A stretch of DNA of 64,000 nucleotides from Fragilaria radians (taxonomy: Eukaryota > Bacillariophyta > Fragilariophyceae > Fragilariales > Fragilariaceae), in NCBI GenBank assembly GCA_900642245.1, contig CAAAJI010000039.1, positions 242,928 through 306,927 on the forward strand, read 5' to 3'. Under the pieces are notes generated by a model. The model saw only the letters and a list, made by a program, of their open reading frames with translations, ran no database searches and was not told the DNA's origin. Made by a program: the position numbers and the translations under genes. Positions 22,819-34,300 of the stretch are shown here, in pieces (position 1 is the stretch's first letter; every line of letters begins with the position of its first letter).

Positions 22819-23919
22819 ATGATGTTTGCCGCGAAAGATTTTCCGCTGGTAGCATCCATTTGCGTTACAACAGTTTCTGTTTTAGCTCTGACGATTGTGC
22901 TGTCTAAACGTATGAAGACCAAAAAGACCAAGTTTTCGACATCGGGAACAATATATTCTGACCATTTCCTTGATTTAATCGAACCGCTATATGACTTACA
23001 CATGGGCTGCGAAAACATGGGACCCCTTCTCTACTCCCTCGTTAGGTTTTTGAAGTCACATCGTATCTTGGAAGTTGGAGCTGGTTATACTTCGATATAC
23101 CTATTACAGGCATTATGTGATAACGTAACTGAGTATAACCTCATAGAGGAAGCAAAAGCCAATAAAATGGACGACAACCTTCTTCACGATATATTTCTAG
23201 AGAAACAAAAGTCAGATCTTCCAGGCCTACATATCATTGACAACTTAGAGCATAGCTCTACAACAGCTCACTTGGTTGAACAAACCGCAAAGCGTCTCAA
23301 TTCAGATCGTTTCCTGAAGGTTATTATTGCCGATTGTTTTCAGTGTGAATTAACCGAGCAATATGACTTCATTTGGATCGATGGTGTGACGACGGATCAA
23401 AAATTTTCAAATCTTTTCTATCAGCTCTCATCCATACATCTCCGTGACGGTGGGTACATAGCTGTTCACTCGACATTAACAAATACAGTGACCAGGAAGT
23501 GGCTTCAGCTACTTTTCGAAGAACAAACGCGCAAGGAGAAATTGTTGCAAGTTCGATTTGAAGTTAAACCCTTGGACGATGAAGTAGATTTAGAAGCTGT
23601 AGCCGCCTTAGTGCAGAAATATTCTGACGTGGAATGGATTGGAACTCATCGATTGGAATCGATTGGATTTGGAATTCAAAAGCTAGTACAGATAGCGTTG
23701 GTTTCTGATTTGGATGTCGCGAGAGATCTTGCGGAAATGCTTGAAACAGAATTGGATACGTTAATTGGAAGCGTAGATGTAGTAGAGGATATGTCATCGA
23801 AATATTCCTTTCACTTCATTAGCTTTCTGGAACCTCACAAACGATTCCAAAATTCATTCACAATATTGCAAAAACGATCAAACGGCTACAGTGAGCAGAT
23901 ATACAGCTGGAGTCCATAA
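22819..23919 (+). CDS. Membrane-anchored SAM-dependent methyltransferase-like protein
   Basis: The product is 366 residues from ATG 22819; the next ATG at 22822 is equally possible. Residues of about 8-30 form one membrane anchor (LVASICVTTVSVLALTIVL), followed by a basic patch KRMKTKKTK typical of a cytosolic stop. The class I methyltransferase core follows: RILEVGAGYTSIYLLQAL is motif I, with an acidic end of strand 2 in YNLIEEAK. FIWIDGVTTDQKF fills the motif IV position, and HLRDGGYIAVHSTLTN the motif VI region. Roughly 120 C-terminal residues complete the fold and add a basic tail. The closest pattern I know is the Methyltransf_24 group. The substrate is unknown, and the SAM site is seen only as motifs. 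ER or plastid-ER anchorage is inferred. Confidence 0.65.
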   Translation: MMFAAKDFPLVASICVTTVSVLALTIVLSKRMKTKKTKFSTSGTIYSDHFLDLIEPLYDLHMGCENMGPLLYSLVRFLKSHRILEVGAGYTSIYLLQALCDNVTEYNLIEEAKANKMDDNLLHDIFLEKQKSDLPGLHIIDNLEHSSTTAHLVEQTAKRLNSDRFLKVIIADCFQCELTEQYDFIWIDGVTTDQKFSNLFYQLSSIHLRDGGYIAVHSTLTNTVTRKWLQLLFEEQTRKEKLLQVRFEVKPLDDEVDLEAVAALVQKYSDVEWIGTHRLESIGFGIQKLVQIALVSDLDVARDLAEMLETELDTLIGSVDVVEDMSSKYSFHFISFLEPHKRFQNSFTILQKRSNGYSEQIYSWSP

Positions 23920-25289
23920 CTTTAACTACGTACAACATCGCGTCAAACGTTATCAACGTGGGAAATGCATGGAAAAGAAGAGTGAGCTTCCTCCAAGGCG
24001 GAACTTCGAGTCTAGGAAAATGTATTTACCTAGATAAACAATTACACTTTTCGAGATAGCTTACTTCATAGGTTTAAAATTTATTGCATATTGACAAGCG
24101 TAGGCAAACCCAAATGACAGCTAACAACATACTGAGACAATTATTTCTCGCTGCTCATTCTCATTGTTCAGCTTATTTTTTGTCAAAAGGCATGATTTGG
24201 TGCATTGATTGGAAATTCCATCATATTATGTGCATTATGGTGCTTGTATCAAATCTTAGCACTATTTATTTAGTTTTTATAGCTGGATCATCCTAGCATC
24301 TAATTATGATGCAATTATCAACCCTACTCAATTTCCTTTTCTTCTAACTTGATACTCTATTATTTTTCACCCATCCTCATTGCAGCCATTTGCCAAGCAA
24401 TCGTTGTAACGCCAGAGCAAGAAGTTCTACGATTTTCAGCCTTCTTACGGATTGCCATCTCGTCTCAATTTCTCTGCGCAACTGCGCAAGTCAGAAAGCT
24501 TTCCAAAACTTAATACAATTAATTTCCCTGCATTCCTTTATTGATAACTCATCTCACCACATCTCCTCAAAAGATGCTACCAGCCATCGATATGTCACCT
24601 GTATCATTAGAAGTTTAATAATCATTAGCCAGAATTCAAGCAGCATTAGAGCTCATACAATGTTGAATTTAGATAAAAATTGTTGTCTGTTGTCAAAAAA
24701 GTAGCAAAATACTTGAATATACCCAATGATATTCAAAATTAAGGGCAAATACAAAGGATGCCACTTTCAGTTAAGGGGCAGGATAGCAAGCTATTCGTTT
24801 GCGTCTGCTTCTTCAAGCCTCTAAACGAAGGAAAGAAAGAAAGAAAGGACAAGGATTACGATCTCGATTTGTGGGGTTTCATTATAGACTCTAGTCTAAT
24901 ATAATTTTCCTAGCAACATGTAAGAAATGTTGATTAGTCTGGTTCCATGATAGGGGGTCTACTCCACAATTTGAAACAGAGTGACCTTTAAAATTGGTCA
25001 TCATACATGACAGGAACAGCATAGAAAAATTCAAATTGACACTCTATAACACAATTAGAATTTCTTCATGGCAGGCTATTTTTTGGTTGGACAATATGAT
25101 AAAACCCTGAAAAGAGGTGTATACCCTCACCATTTTAGGGATTAGCGATAAACGACACGTCACAAAAACTCGTACTCTCATCAGAATTCGAAATTCATCG
25201 ATCCTTTAATAATTTATCATTGGTGCAACAAGTGTATTTGACGTTTTGATACGTGATTTGTGGTCTGAAACGTTTAATGCCGGGCCAAG
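23920..25289. other. Spacer, no gene seen
   Basis: About 1.37 kb. It holds a short GAAA microsatellite near 24829-24850. A slightly less AT-rich stretch at 24370-24640 has no family signal on either strand. Nothing else is seen. Confidence 0.4.
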
Positions 25290-26153
25290 ATGTCTCCTAA
25301 TGCGAAAGAATATCTAGTTGAGTATTTGACAGCCTCCGCTTTGGCTGCATCCATTAACTATCCGCTTTGGCGAGCGTCAGCATTGGCGCAATCTGGATTT
25401 CGGGTGACGTCTACATTTGCACCTCCAGCTCTATCCCCGTATATTTATGCCTTCGCTCCGCCCTATAAAGGAATGGTTGCCACAGTATTGGGTATGACCT
25501 GGGCTCGTGCAGCAATATTTTGGGGCTCAGACCGAGGAAAGGAAATACTTCTTGATAAGGGTGTCTCAACGTCGATTGCAACCTTAGTCCCACCACTGGT
25601 CGTATCAACATTTGTTCAATGTATTAACATGCCGATAGTTCGTGCAACAATCACCATTCAAGACCCACAATCGACTATACCGAATGTCTGGGAATCTCTG
25701 AAGAACATTTATTACAATAAGGGAGGACTATCCGCTCTCTGGCATGGAACATCCGCAGGTATTCTGAAAACTGTTCCAAAGTACTGTACAGCGATTGTGG
25801 TGAAAGATTGGATGGAAGATATTTTACCGTTTCCAAGTATAGACTCGCAATCATATAAGACCGATTGTCTGTGGCGTTCAGCGTACAAGAGTGCCGCAGC
25901 TGGAGTTGCCGGTGCTGCCCTAACAAATCCTTTAGATGTCATTCGAAATGAAATGTTTAAGACCAATCAATCGCTTTTCCAAACAGTCCACTCGCTGCAG
26001 CGTGAAGTGGGATGGTATGAAACAGTTACTCGGGGTATGGGAAAGAACCTAATTGCAGTGGCTGTTCCATTGGGATGTACCATATTTTTTACCGATGCAC
26101 TTATTCAATACAATAAGCAGTTAAAAGAGAGAAACACAAGTGCATCTATGTGA
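25290..26153 (+). CDS. Mitochondrial carrier family protein, divergent
   Basis: The product is 287 residues from ATG 25290, the usual length of a six-helix carrier. The third repeat has the carrier signature almost intact (NPLDVIRNEM, from Px[DE]xx[KR]) followed by TRGMGKNLIAVAVPLG. The first repeat carries only NYPLWRASA, and the second only NMPIVRATI. The acidic residue of the first two motifs is therefore missing, and the salt-bridge network that closes the pore would be weakened. This resembles the divergent carriers seen in algae and fungi that serve the outer membrane or unknown substrates. The gene ends only 34 bp from the end of the next gene, which is on the other strand. Substrate not inferable. 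Confidence 0.75.
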   Translation: MSPNAKEYLVEYLTASALAASINYPLWRASALAQSGFRVTSTFAPPALSPYIYAFAPPYKGMVATVLGMTWARAAIFWGSDRGKEILLDKGVSTSIATLVPPLVVSTFVQCINMPIVRATITIQDPQSTIPNVWESLKNIYYNKGGLSALWHGTSAGILKTVPKYCTAIVVKDWMEDILPFPSIDSQSYKTDCLWRSAYKSAAAGVAGAALTNPLDVIRNEMFKTNQSLFQTVHSLQREVGWYETVTRGMGKNLIAVAVPLGCTIFFTDALIQYNKQLKERNTSASM

Positions 26154-26187
26154 TGTATAATGCAGATACTAGATTTTTATCATGGAT

Positions 26188-27075
26188 TTATAACGAACAT
26201 TTTCTCAATTCTTCGTTGGCTTTAGCTAAAAGCATTTTCTGATAATTTTCACCCACAAGCATGTTTCCGGTACCACCAATAGCTCGAAGAAATGGGTCAT
26301 CTTCTTCATATTCATTGGTAACAAAATCGCCTGCATTGTCGTCATTGCAATCATCATCGTCATCATCATCATCATCGTCATCATCATTGTCGTTTTGGTT
26401 GTCACTACCGTCTCTATTCTGATCGTTCTCAATATCCACGTCTTTTTTTCCAGAACTTGCAGATTCTTTCTGCTCTCTAAGAAGCTGACGCTCCAGACCA
26501 CGACGCTGGCGCAAAGTCATGGGACCCATACGCGAAATAACTTCTTCGATACTATACTCTTGACCACCTTCATCTGCCAAGGCTGGAGATTTGGCACAGA
26601 CAGCACAAACTCTCTGAACAGTATCTGACAATTTAGAGACAATATCTCCAACTAACGAGACTTCCTTTTCTCCACTACTGATATTTTCGACTTTGATTCC
26701 ATCGCCATCATCTTCCGTATCGTTGTCGTTCCATGCATCATCAGAATCGAGCATGAGCTTTTCTTGAGCATTCCTAACCGCCTTCCAGGCTTGATCAGTA
26801 GTAGTACATTTTGTGCATATTGTATGATACGCATGCTTGATTCGTTTTTCATGACATAAATTACACGTTCCTAATTGCGACCTTGGTTTATATTTTCTAT
26901 ACTTTTTGCGCCATTCTAACTTGTCGTGACAACGACGACAGCAATGCAAAATTGGACTCTCCAATATTTTCTCTGTTAACTTTGATTTTGGATTGTGTCG
27001 AAACGCAAATGTATTCTGATGAGCTGGAGTGCGTCCTTTCTTCTTTTTCTTTTGGCCTGGAGGTTGTTTAGGCAT
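26188..27075 (-). CDS. DUF2039 zinc-binding protein (C9orf85-like)
   Basis: The product is 295 residues from ATG 27075. The N-terminus is highly basic (KKKKKGRTPAHQNTFAFRHN), followed by the family core: the CCRRCHDKLEWRKKYRKYK motif, then CNLCHEKRIKHAYHTICTKC. Together these are two paired CxxC sets that should bind zinc. The middle is acidic (DSDDAWNDNDTEDD). After CAVCAKSP there is a long aspartate run near residues 228-242, encoded by a GAT/GAC repeat. The human relative C9orf85 is uncharacterised; the basic tail and zinc knuckles suggest RNA or ribosome-related binding, which is inference. The gene ends 34 bp from the convergent carrier gene, so the two transcripts probably overlap. Confidence 0.85.
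   Translation of the reverse strand: MPKQPPGQKKKKKGRTPAHQNTFAFRHNPKSKLTEKILESPILHCCRRCHDKLEWRKKYRKYKPRSQLGTCNLCHEKRIKHAYHTICTKCTTTDQAWKAVRNAQEKLMLDSDDAWNDNDTEDDGDGIKVENISSGEKEVSLVGDIVSKLSDTVQRVCAVCAKSPALADEGGQEYSIEEVISRMGPMTLRQRRGLERQLLREQKESASSGKKDVDIENDQNRDGSDNQNDNDDDDDDDDDDDDCNDDNAGDFVTNEYEEDDPFLRAIGGTGNMLVGENYQKMLLAKANEELRKCSL
26337..26393 (-). repeat. Aspartate-coding trinucleotide repeat
   Basis: An imperfect GAT/GAC triplet run lies in the DUF2039 gene and encodes a polyaspartate stretch interrupted by Asn and Cys. Such runs vary in length between strains. Confidence 0.7.
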
Positions 27076-28210
27076 GGTTGGAATTTTTTATTCCTCAAGT
27101 TTTTATTATTCTGTTAATCTTGCAATCAATGGTTGCGGTCTGTGTCCCAAAAAGCTCGATCTCTAACAGTACCGAAAAAATAGAAAAATTCAATGTTCAG
27201 GATAAATTACTAATTTATCACTGCACAATGATGACTTTATGACAAACTTAACCCATTTTACTCCAATATTCATAAACACTTCTTTGTAACCCTCATTGTC
27301 TTATCCTTTCTTACCCTATGGAAAAGTAAGTAAAGAAGACATCCTCCGCTTTGTCACTTCTCATCGGCTCCCACTGATCTCGTTTATTCATGATTCATTC
27401 GATAAGCCACTTATCCCACTTCAGATACAACCATCCACAGAATCTGCAGTAGGAAAAAAGGAAAATTTGCAGTCTTATTTGATTTCTAAATTCTCAGAAT
27501 TAGACATTTATCATTTGAAACTAGGTTCATAAAGATTACTTTCCATTGATGGGAAAAGGAAGAAAACTGAATAGGATGACTCACAGCTGTCATTACTTGT
27601 AGCGACTGCATGAAATATATGCATTCCTTTCTAAACATTGAAACAAAACCATCATATGTGCACTATAAACTCTCAATGTAAAAATGGATTGACTGTTCCT
27701 ATTGAATAGAAGGTCAGGCCTAAGTACTTCTTGGAATTAATTAGAGCAAGGCGTGCTCATGTATTTAAGCTCTCCCCTGTCGCACCATATACACTAAGTA
27801 TGCTGAGATTGAAGTTATATTGACAAGGCAAGCGATCAATCTGGTTTGATTTAGGTTATGCATTCTTTACTTGGCATCTGTCTTTGGCAGTGTAATCATG
27901 TTTGTTTGTGATGAAACTGATCAGAAGGAACATGATAATTAACTAATTCTAAACATAGAGTACCATATGGGATATATGTGGACTTACTTGAACATAAATA
28001 TGGGTGATGAAAGTAGTGTTTACTTGCCATTAACTTTATTTTGTTTAGTTTACATCATGATTTTTTTATGGAGAAAAAATCCTGAATATAGCAATGAAGA
28101 TGTGAGGGAAAAGCGGAATTACTAAAGGTAAGAAGTCAGTTATGAGAGGTGATTGTCGATATTTTTTATTGAAGGGAACCGTAAATGAGTAAGGAGGATT
28201 ACTACGATGC
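27076..28210. other. Spacer, possible small coding fragment at 27296-27532
   Basis: About 1.1 kb. The plus-strand open frame 27296-27532 starts at a TTG and reads as an amphipathic segment (KVSKEDILRFVTSHRLPLIS) that weakly resembles the linker of a protein disulfide isomerase domain (E-x-I-L-x-F-V-x-x-x-R-L-P-L). I would not call a gene on that alone. Confidence 0.25.
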
Positions 28211-29086
28211 TCACTCGTTTTTCACATGTGCTTTCTGATATATTCGTTGTAAGACATGATTCTCATGCTGTTCCTCGCCAGTTATCGTACTATGGGATAT
28301 TTCTAAAGTCCAAGGCTCTTGATTTCCATCCAAAGGAGTACTAACCTTCAAGTTTCCTGGTAAGCTTAACACTCTTTTGTGTTGCTGGGTAATAATGTCC
28401 ACAGTATTTGGGACATTAAACTTAGGAATCGATTCGAATGTGACAAAAAGCCTTGAAATTTCACTCGCTGTCAAACCACCTCCATCAGCGATTTTGCCTT
28501 TCGTAGAAATGTTTGATATTTTTTGCTCAAAGGTTAGATTAATTGGATTTCGAATCGAAAAACCAGAATGTATATCCATGGCGATTTCAATTTCGATTCG
28601 AATGCGATTCAAACCATTCACAAAAACAGCTTCAACCTTCTTATTTCCATTCCTTAAGTCATATTCAAATGAAGCAAATGGATCATTAGCACCTTGTTGA
28701 AAAGAGTTAATTTCCATTATCTCGTCCTTCTTAACTGTGTCTAAATTGTCGACGGAACATCCGACTGCAGGAAGGATTTGTACCGTTTGACGCTGTAATT
28801 GAGATCCAAATTTTTCTTCACTGACAATGACTTCCAACGCAGAAGGTTTTTCGCCCCACTCTATTAATGCCTTTGGAACTAGGTAATCAGGTATTTCAAT
28901 GAGAGAACCGTCACCTCCAGAATATGTCGCCAAATACCCCGCGAAATCTCCACCGTAAAGCTCCGAAACTAATCGAAGTTTAGAATCAGCTATGAATGTG
29001 CGTTGCTTAAAGGAATTCATTATTGATGCTGAGAAAGAACGTCCTGATCTAATGAAAATCATGATAAAGATGGAATGTGTCTTCAT
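28211..29086 (-). CDS. Unrecognised protein, beta-rich
   Basis: The product is 291 residues from ATG 29086; the open frame begins 8 codons earlier at a GTG. The N-terminus is short and hydrophobic (SIFIMIFI) and then basic, which could be a weak targeting leader. The body begins YGGDFAGYLATYSGGDGS, then IPDYLVPKALIEWGEKPS and LPAVGCSVDNLDTVKKDE. The long second half alternates beta strands, with FGSQLQRQTVQ, ISRLFVTFESIPKFNVP and LSLPGNLKVSTPL. The opening resembles lipocalin-like plastid proteins, but I cannot assign one. I believe the family recurs in stramenopile algae, without certainty. The intact 876-bp frame and protein-like composition show it is a real gene. Confidence 0.6.
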   Translation of the reverse strand: MKTHSIFIMIFIRSGRSFSASIMNSFKQRTFIADSKLRLVSELYGGDFAGYLATYSGGDGSLIEIPDYLVPKALIEWGEKPSALEVIVSEEKFGSQLQRQTVQILPAVGCSVDNLDTVKKDEIMEINSFQQGANDPFASFEYDLRNGNKKVEAVFVNGLNRIRIEIEIAMDIHSGFSIRNPINLTFEQKISNISTKGKIADGGGLTASEISRLFVTFESIPKFNVPNTVDIITQQHKRVLSLPGNLKVSTPLDGNQEPWTLEISHSTITGEEQHENHVLQRIYQKAHVKNE

Positions 29087-30572
29087 CGTGTCAAGGTTTT
29101 GGTATAGCACGTTAAAAATTCAGCCCCCCCTCCAATGGGGCTAAGAAATTGGAGTTATTAATAAAACTTTGGCACTGGTATTGCTGGTCCAGGGGAACTA
29201 AGACTGGTTTCCACACTGCTAACCAAATGTGAAACCTCTATCCTTCTGCTAAAACCAACCTGCAAGAGACTATGCTAAGTCACAGGATAACAGTGAAAGC
29301 AACATATATGAAACTGTCATAATGGCGAGGCAAATTCATGTGCATGGCTTTTAAATCTGAAAGTATTATGCAGATACCGCTATTGATGATTAAATAGATA
29401 AAATCACGAAACTTAATTTGCAAAAGAAAAGCTTGGAAAGTAGCAAGGAATGAGCAAAGATAAGGCTGAAAGACAGAAAGAATGCTATTTTTTCAAATGA
29501 AGTATACCTTGACATTCCTTATTAATGCGCTAAAACGGGATGTACATTCACAGGAAGCATTCCGTTTTCATCAAGAAAGTCAGACGCAGATGTGATCTTT
29601 GATGGGAGAATTAATTCAAAAGCACTATGCACACCTTTAAAATCCATAAGGATTCGTAAAAGAAGCACGCCTCGGTCAGAGAAAATGGAATGGAATTGAT
29701 GATTCGACAAGCACAGTCAATACTAGGACTTGCAAGCATATTTCACAGAATGGAAAGATCAAAGAATAATGGATGTGAATACAAGGACATTCATGAAACA
29801 TTTGCTTTGTGAAGAATATCAAAATGTAAAGTAATACGGTTGATGTTTAGCAAGGGATCAAGTTTTCAATCAACCATTGCTGGAGCAGGACATTTGATTT
29901 ACATCAGTTATACTCATTAACCTGACGGGAGATGAGCTGAAGCATACCGGTTACTATCAAATATAAGGTAAGATCAACACCAAACCAAAATAGGAAGTTT
30001 GAACAAGCATTCCCAACCCTATATGGAAGAGTAAGTGTTGTGATATCAAGAGCAACAAAATTGAGAAACATTATTGTTTGGATAGGTTAAGTGATTCCAT
30101 ATGAATGGTCCTACACCATTCTAAGGCATTCAAGAGCCTTGGAAGGAGTTGAATTTATTCCTGACAGAACAGTTCCAACAATTCAGTTGAAGCTGGCATG
30201 TTACTGTGATTAACATGAAAAACGGAAGAACATTGTTCACCAAAGATATCAATAAACAAAGAGTGCCATCAAAGATCTAAATTTGATCAATGTGGACCCA
30301 ATCAAGCAAACAGAGTAGGGTATAAACAGAAGAATCACTGGGGAAGGGACTGTAGAGAAGGCAGTAACCAAAATGGTTCGATTGAAGAAAGAGCGGTAAG
30401 CTCCCAAATGACAAGAAGAAACGAAGGAAGGAGTTAAAATCTATTTTGATTCTATATCCAAGAGCAATAAGATAATGGAGGAGCCAGCTATTTTGGAACA
30501 AGCATGTATCCTAAGTACAAAATGGAAAGAGAGACGTGGCAATGTTCAATCATCTATGGATTTAGTCAGATG
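29087..30572. other. Spacer, promoter side of the previous gene and upstream of copia remnants
   Basis: About 1.5 kb of AT-rich DNA. I see no intact gene. The part after 29900 has a purine-rich, copia-like look but no integrase motif I could trust. Confidence 0.35.
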
Positions 30573-30990
30573 ATGAAAAATGAAGTTTGGAACAGTTAAA
30601 TATACAGAATTGCCAAAGAAAGGGAAAAAATAGGAATAAGATGGGTACTCAAGATCAAAAAGAATGGTTATATTAAGTAAGATTGGAGGCAACAAGATAC
30701 AAGCAACAAGATACAAGCAACAAGCTGAAGTCAATTTCAACTACAATGCCCATGTGTCAAATGAAGCCATATTAAGTGTGATTCGGACGTTGTGGATGGT
30801 CAACAATTACTAGGAGCATTTTACATTCAAACTGCATTACGTGAGGGACTCAACATGGGAAGCCATTTGAATTCAGACAATGAAGAGAATGAAAGAGATC
30901 GGAAACCATTTGAATTCAGAACAAGTCCAGGAGTTGATGATTATTGGATGTATGATAAGGAGAGTGGGGTAGGCAATCCATCTGTTGCAA
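30573..30990 (+). mobile_element. Ty1/copia retrotransposon reverse-transcriptase remnant
   Basis: Plus-strand translation shows copia reverse-transcriptase motifs. KNEVW is followed, after one stop, by GIRWVLKIKKNGYIK (family: GTRWVFKIKRNG). In the next frame come VNFNYNAHVSNEAIL and VIRTLWMVNNY (family: DFNYNAPVSN, and T-L-x-W-M-V). Then GAFYIQTALREGLN appears in a third frame (family: DVQTAFLxGxL). Stops and frame changes show a dead copy. A 14-base tandem repeat sits exactly where the KARLVA motif would be. No long terminal repeats were seen around it, so only a fragment remains. Confidence 0.7.
30690..30724 (+). repeat. Tandem 14-base repeat in the copia remnant
   Basis: Two and a half copies of CAACAAGATACAAG lie in the reverse-transcriptase remnant and change its frame. 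Confidence 0.7.
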
Positions 30991-31356
30991 CCAGATATAA
31001 TCAGTAAATAATAAATGAATCAGGAACTTAGAAGCTAACGAAGACTCATTCTTATAATTCCTGAAGTATTGAGGACCAGGTGTCTCAGAAAGCTGAGTGT
31101 GGTGATGGATGAAGCAAGCTCTGCTTAACATAAATGATCTCTAACTCTTTAACTGCAAAGAGAAACTTGAAAGCCAAAGTAAAATGGAACAGAAAGACTA
31201 GCAAAGCCTTTTGATTCTTGAAGCTATGAAAATGAATTTATCCGTTCAATTAACCTCATGTGTCACGACGATATTGCGTCCCTTCCCCAAGCCGCATATC
31301 AACATAAGATATACAATTTTGACATTTTATGCTAATATCAAGTTCAATTTACAAAG
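30991..31356. other. Spacer between copia remnant and the end of midasin
   Basis: About 365 bp without a gene. It should hold the 3' end of midasin (transcribed leftward). Confidence 0.4.
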
Positions 31357-34300
31357 CTACTTCTGCTTGACATGCGCTATCATTTCAAACCATTGGCGTA
31401 AGGAGTCTCCAAGCACTTCCGGTAAACTTTGCATATCGTCGAGAATGATGTAGTAGGGGAACGGATAATCATCAATGAATGCTTGAAACTTTGGCTTTCC
31501 ATCTTCAAATGTAACTTCTTTCATATGTATGATGCTATCTTTCCTCTGACTTTTCTCTCCTTCGACTAAAATCATAACCAGAAGAATATTGCGTTCAAAC
31601 ATTTCCCTCATCAGATACCTTAAAGCAGATCGACTATCTCTCTCTATTCGACCATCCGAAATCAAGAAAATCAGTTGCATTGCCGCCTGATCCCCAGGAA
31701 TGTTCATGACTTCTAACGCACTTCCAACACACAGAGCCGTGCGAGTTCTCTTCTCATCAAAAGAAAAATTGTGAACTACACTTGATCCCGAGTCAGACGT
31801 AAAGGGTAAATGAAAAGGGTGCAATAGCTTCATCTCATCTCCAAAACTCGCAATACCTAGCTCTCCTATCTCTAATTGGCTCATAGCAACTGCAAGAGTC
31901 GCCATCGCTGCAAGGGCTTGCATTCCAGCCCCTCTTTTTTGCATGCTTTGAGAATTATCTACTGCCAGTAGAACGCGATAGTTACGCTTTGCCGGTTTTG
32001 TTCGCCGAAGCCAAATTTTATCCTTACGATAACCACTTGCGATGTAACCAATAACTTTCTTCATATTGATTCTTTTTCCCGTTCTGTAGTCGCCTTTAAG
32101 CTTGGTAGCCAAAAGTGGCTCCAATACAAGACGAAGCTTTTCACATAATTGACGTGACAGATAATCGGTTTCACGTACTATTTTGTTCCATAAAAGTCTG
32201 GCAGCGGCTGCCTCTTCACTATCCATCCCTGACATTGTCTCCTCTTCCGTAATTCTTCCTAGGTCAAGAGACTTTTCATCAAAAAGATTGAGTTGACTCA
32301 GATCTGAAACTACTGTATTGTTTTTTTTGGAATCATCATCAACTTCCATGGGTTCTGTGGGCTCGGTACTTCCGTGTGAATCTTCTTCATTCGAATCCGA
32401 ATGAGCATCGCTGTCTTCATCACACTCCTTTGTTTCAAGATTCATCAATGTAGAGGAGTTTGTGGGCTTGGAAAGCTTTCTAGGAGGCAAATTATCGTCA
32501 ATTATGTCATCTTGGGAATTCGTTTCCTTCATTGATTCGTCCACCTCGGTGCCTTTATCTTCTTGAACTTCTTCCTGGTTTTCACCCATTTCAACACAAG
32601 CGTCATCTAATGATTCTCCAAGTACCTGGCTAGTATGCCCTGCATTCTCATTAGCATACTCGAATTCCCCATGCTTCTCTTTCTCTTGATCATTTTCCGT
32701 TTGATCATCATTTTCACTCGTTGACTGCGCGAGGCTGTCTTCGCCTACTTTTCGCTCGATTATGTTCAATTTTTTGTGCCAAAATTTTGTTGCATCACCA
32801 GGATTGTTAAAGGGATTAGGTGTCTGATGATGAGATGCTGAAGTATTCTTATTACCAAAACCTTCTTCATGCTTTCCGACTTGATCTTCCTTCCCACATG
32901 AAGCATTCATCTGATTCGTTAATTCATTTCTAGCAGCAGCATCAGATTCATTTTCTGGTCTTCCTTCTTCGTCATTGTCGTGATCTTCTCCTTCTTGATT
33001 GCGGTCCTGTATATTATCAGTACCATTAGAATTCTCCACTCCAAAAGCTTCTTCTGCCTTATTTTCGTTTGAACCTTTCATCTGCACCCTATCTTCTCCT
33101 ACTATGTCATCATTTTGGTCATCATTTTGGTCATCATTGTTAAGCTGGGATGTATCATCTTGGAGTAAATTATTGTTTAATAAATTCTCTTCATCGTCAG
33201 TTTTCTGGTCTTCGTTCTGAGCCTCGAGGTTGTCTTCCGTCTCATTCATGTTTACGGAATGATCATCTAGGGGATCAGAATCGTTGTCAAGCATTTGTTC
33301 TTGAGGCGTTTTGTCATCGATTGCATCATCTTCTTCAAGCCCAAGTTCATCATCTAAATCCATTTCGCCCTCGTCTTTCACTTCATCAACTTCTTGAACC
33401 GCAATGCCTTGATGCTTATCTTCATAATTTTCTTCCAAATCTTCGTTGACATCTTTGTTCGGATTTTTTTCGTTATCTTCATTTGTGGGAGCTGCTTCTT
33501 GGTTGTGGGTGTTATTTTCCCCCGTATCTCCTTTTCCTTTGTCAGAATCTTCTTCGCTGTCTTCTTTTGTACGCATTTCACCCTCTAATGTCTCACCTTT
33601 TGCTTTGCTGTCCTTTTCGAATTGTTCTTCATTTTCATTAATTTCATCTTCATCGTCGCTGCCCCCCCACATTTTTTCGTCGATAACTTCTTCATTTTCG
33701 TTTCTCTCTTCACCCATTTCGCATTCGATCTCTTCTTCGTTATTGTCTTCCTTTCCATTTTCCGCCTCCTCAGGAACGTCAAACAGTTCGCCATCAAATT
33801 CTCCTTCCATTTCCATACCTTTTTCTGCATCTTCTTCATTTAGCTTATTTGATTCTCTTTTTTGAGGAGGCTCATCATTTGTTTCTCCTTTTAATCCAAG
33901 AAGTTGCTCCTCGCTCTCAATCTGTTCTGTGATATCTTTTTTCCCTTCTCCCTCTCCCATTCCGGTTCCGTCTGCATCATTAAATTTCATTCCAGAGACA
34001 TCTCCCTCTCCTTCCCCTTGTGACGCATCGTCTTGAATATTATCGGAGCAGAAGCCTTTAGCCACTAACGTTCGAAAGACTCGAGCAATGACATATTGTA
34101 GCTTTGAAGTCTGACGGAAAAACGAAACGCTGGCACAGATGTAGCTGATTATCATTTTCTGTACTATTTTGAGCAAGGATCCTATGTCTAAGGCTAAAGA
34201 CACAAACGATTTGCGATGGTGCTCGGGGATTATTGAGTCTTCGTGTACAGCGATGATTCCATCAATCAATATATGAAGACTTCTATTGAGTTCTTGAATG

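Noticed and set aside
24390..24704. ORF of 104 codons in the spacer before the carrier
   Set aside because: It has low complexity and no family pattern; neither strand reads better than chance.
27296..27532. Protein disulfide isomerase-like fragment
   Set aside because: Only a short stretch resembles the family and the frame has no ATG; kept as a remark in the spacer entry.
32999..33865. Several open frames opposite midasin
   Set aside because: They are antisense shadows of the acidic low-complexity region and share no family signal.
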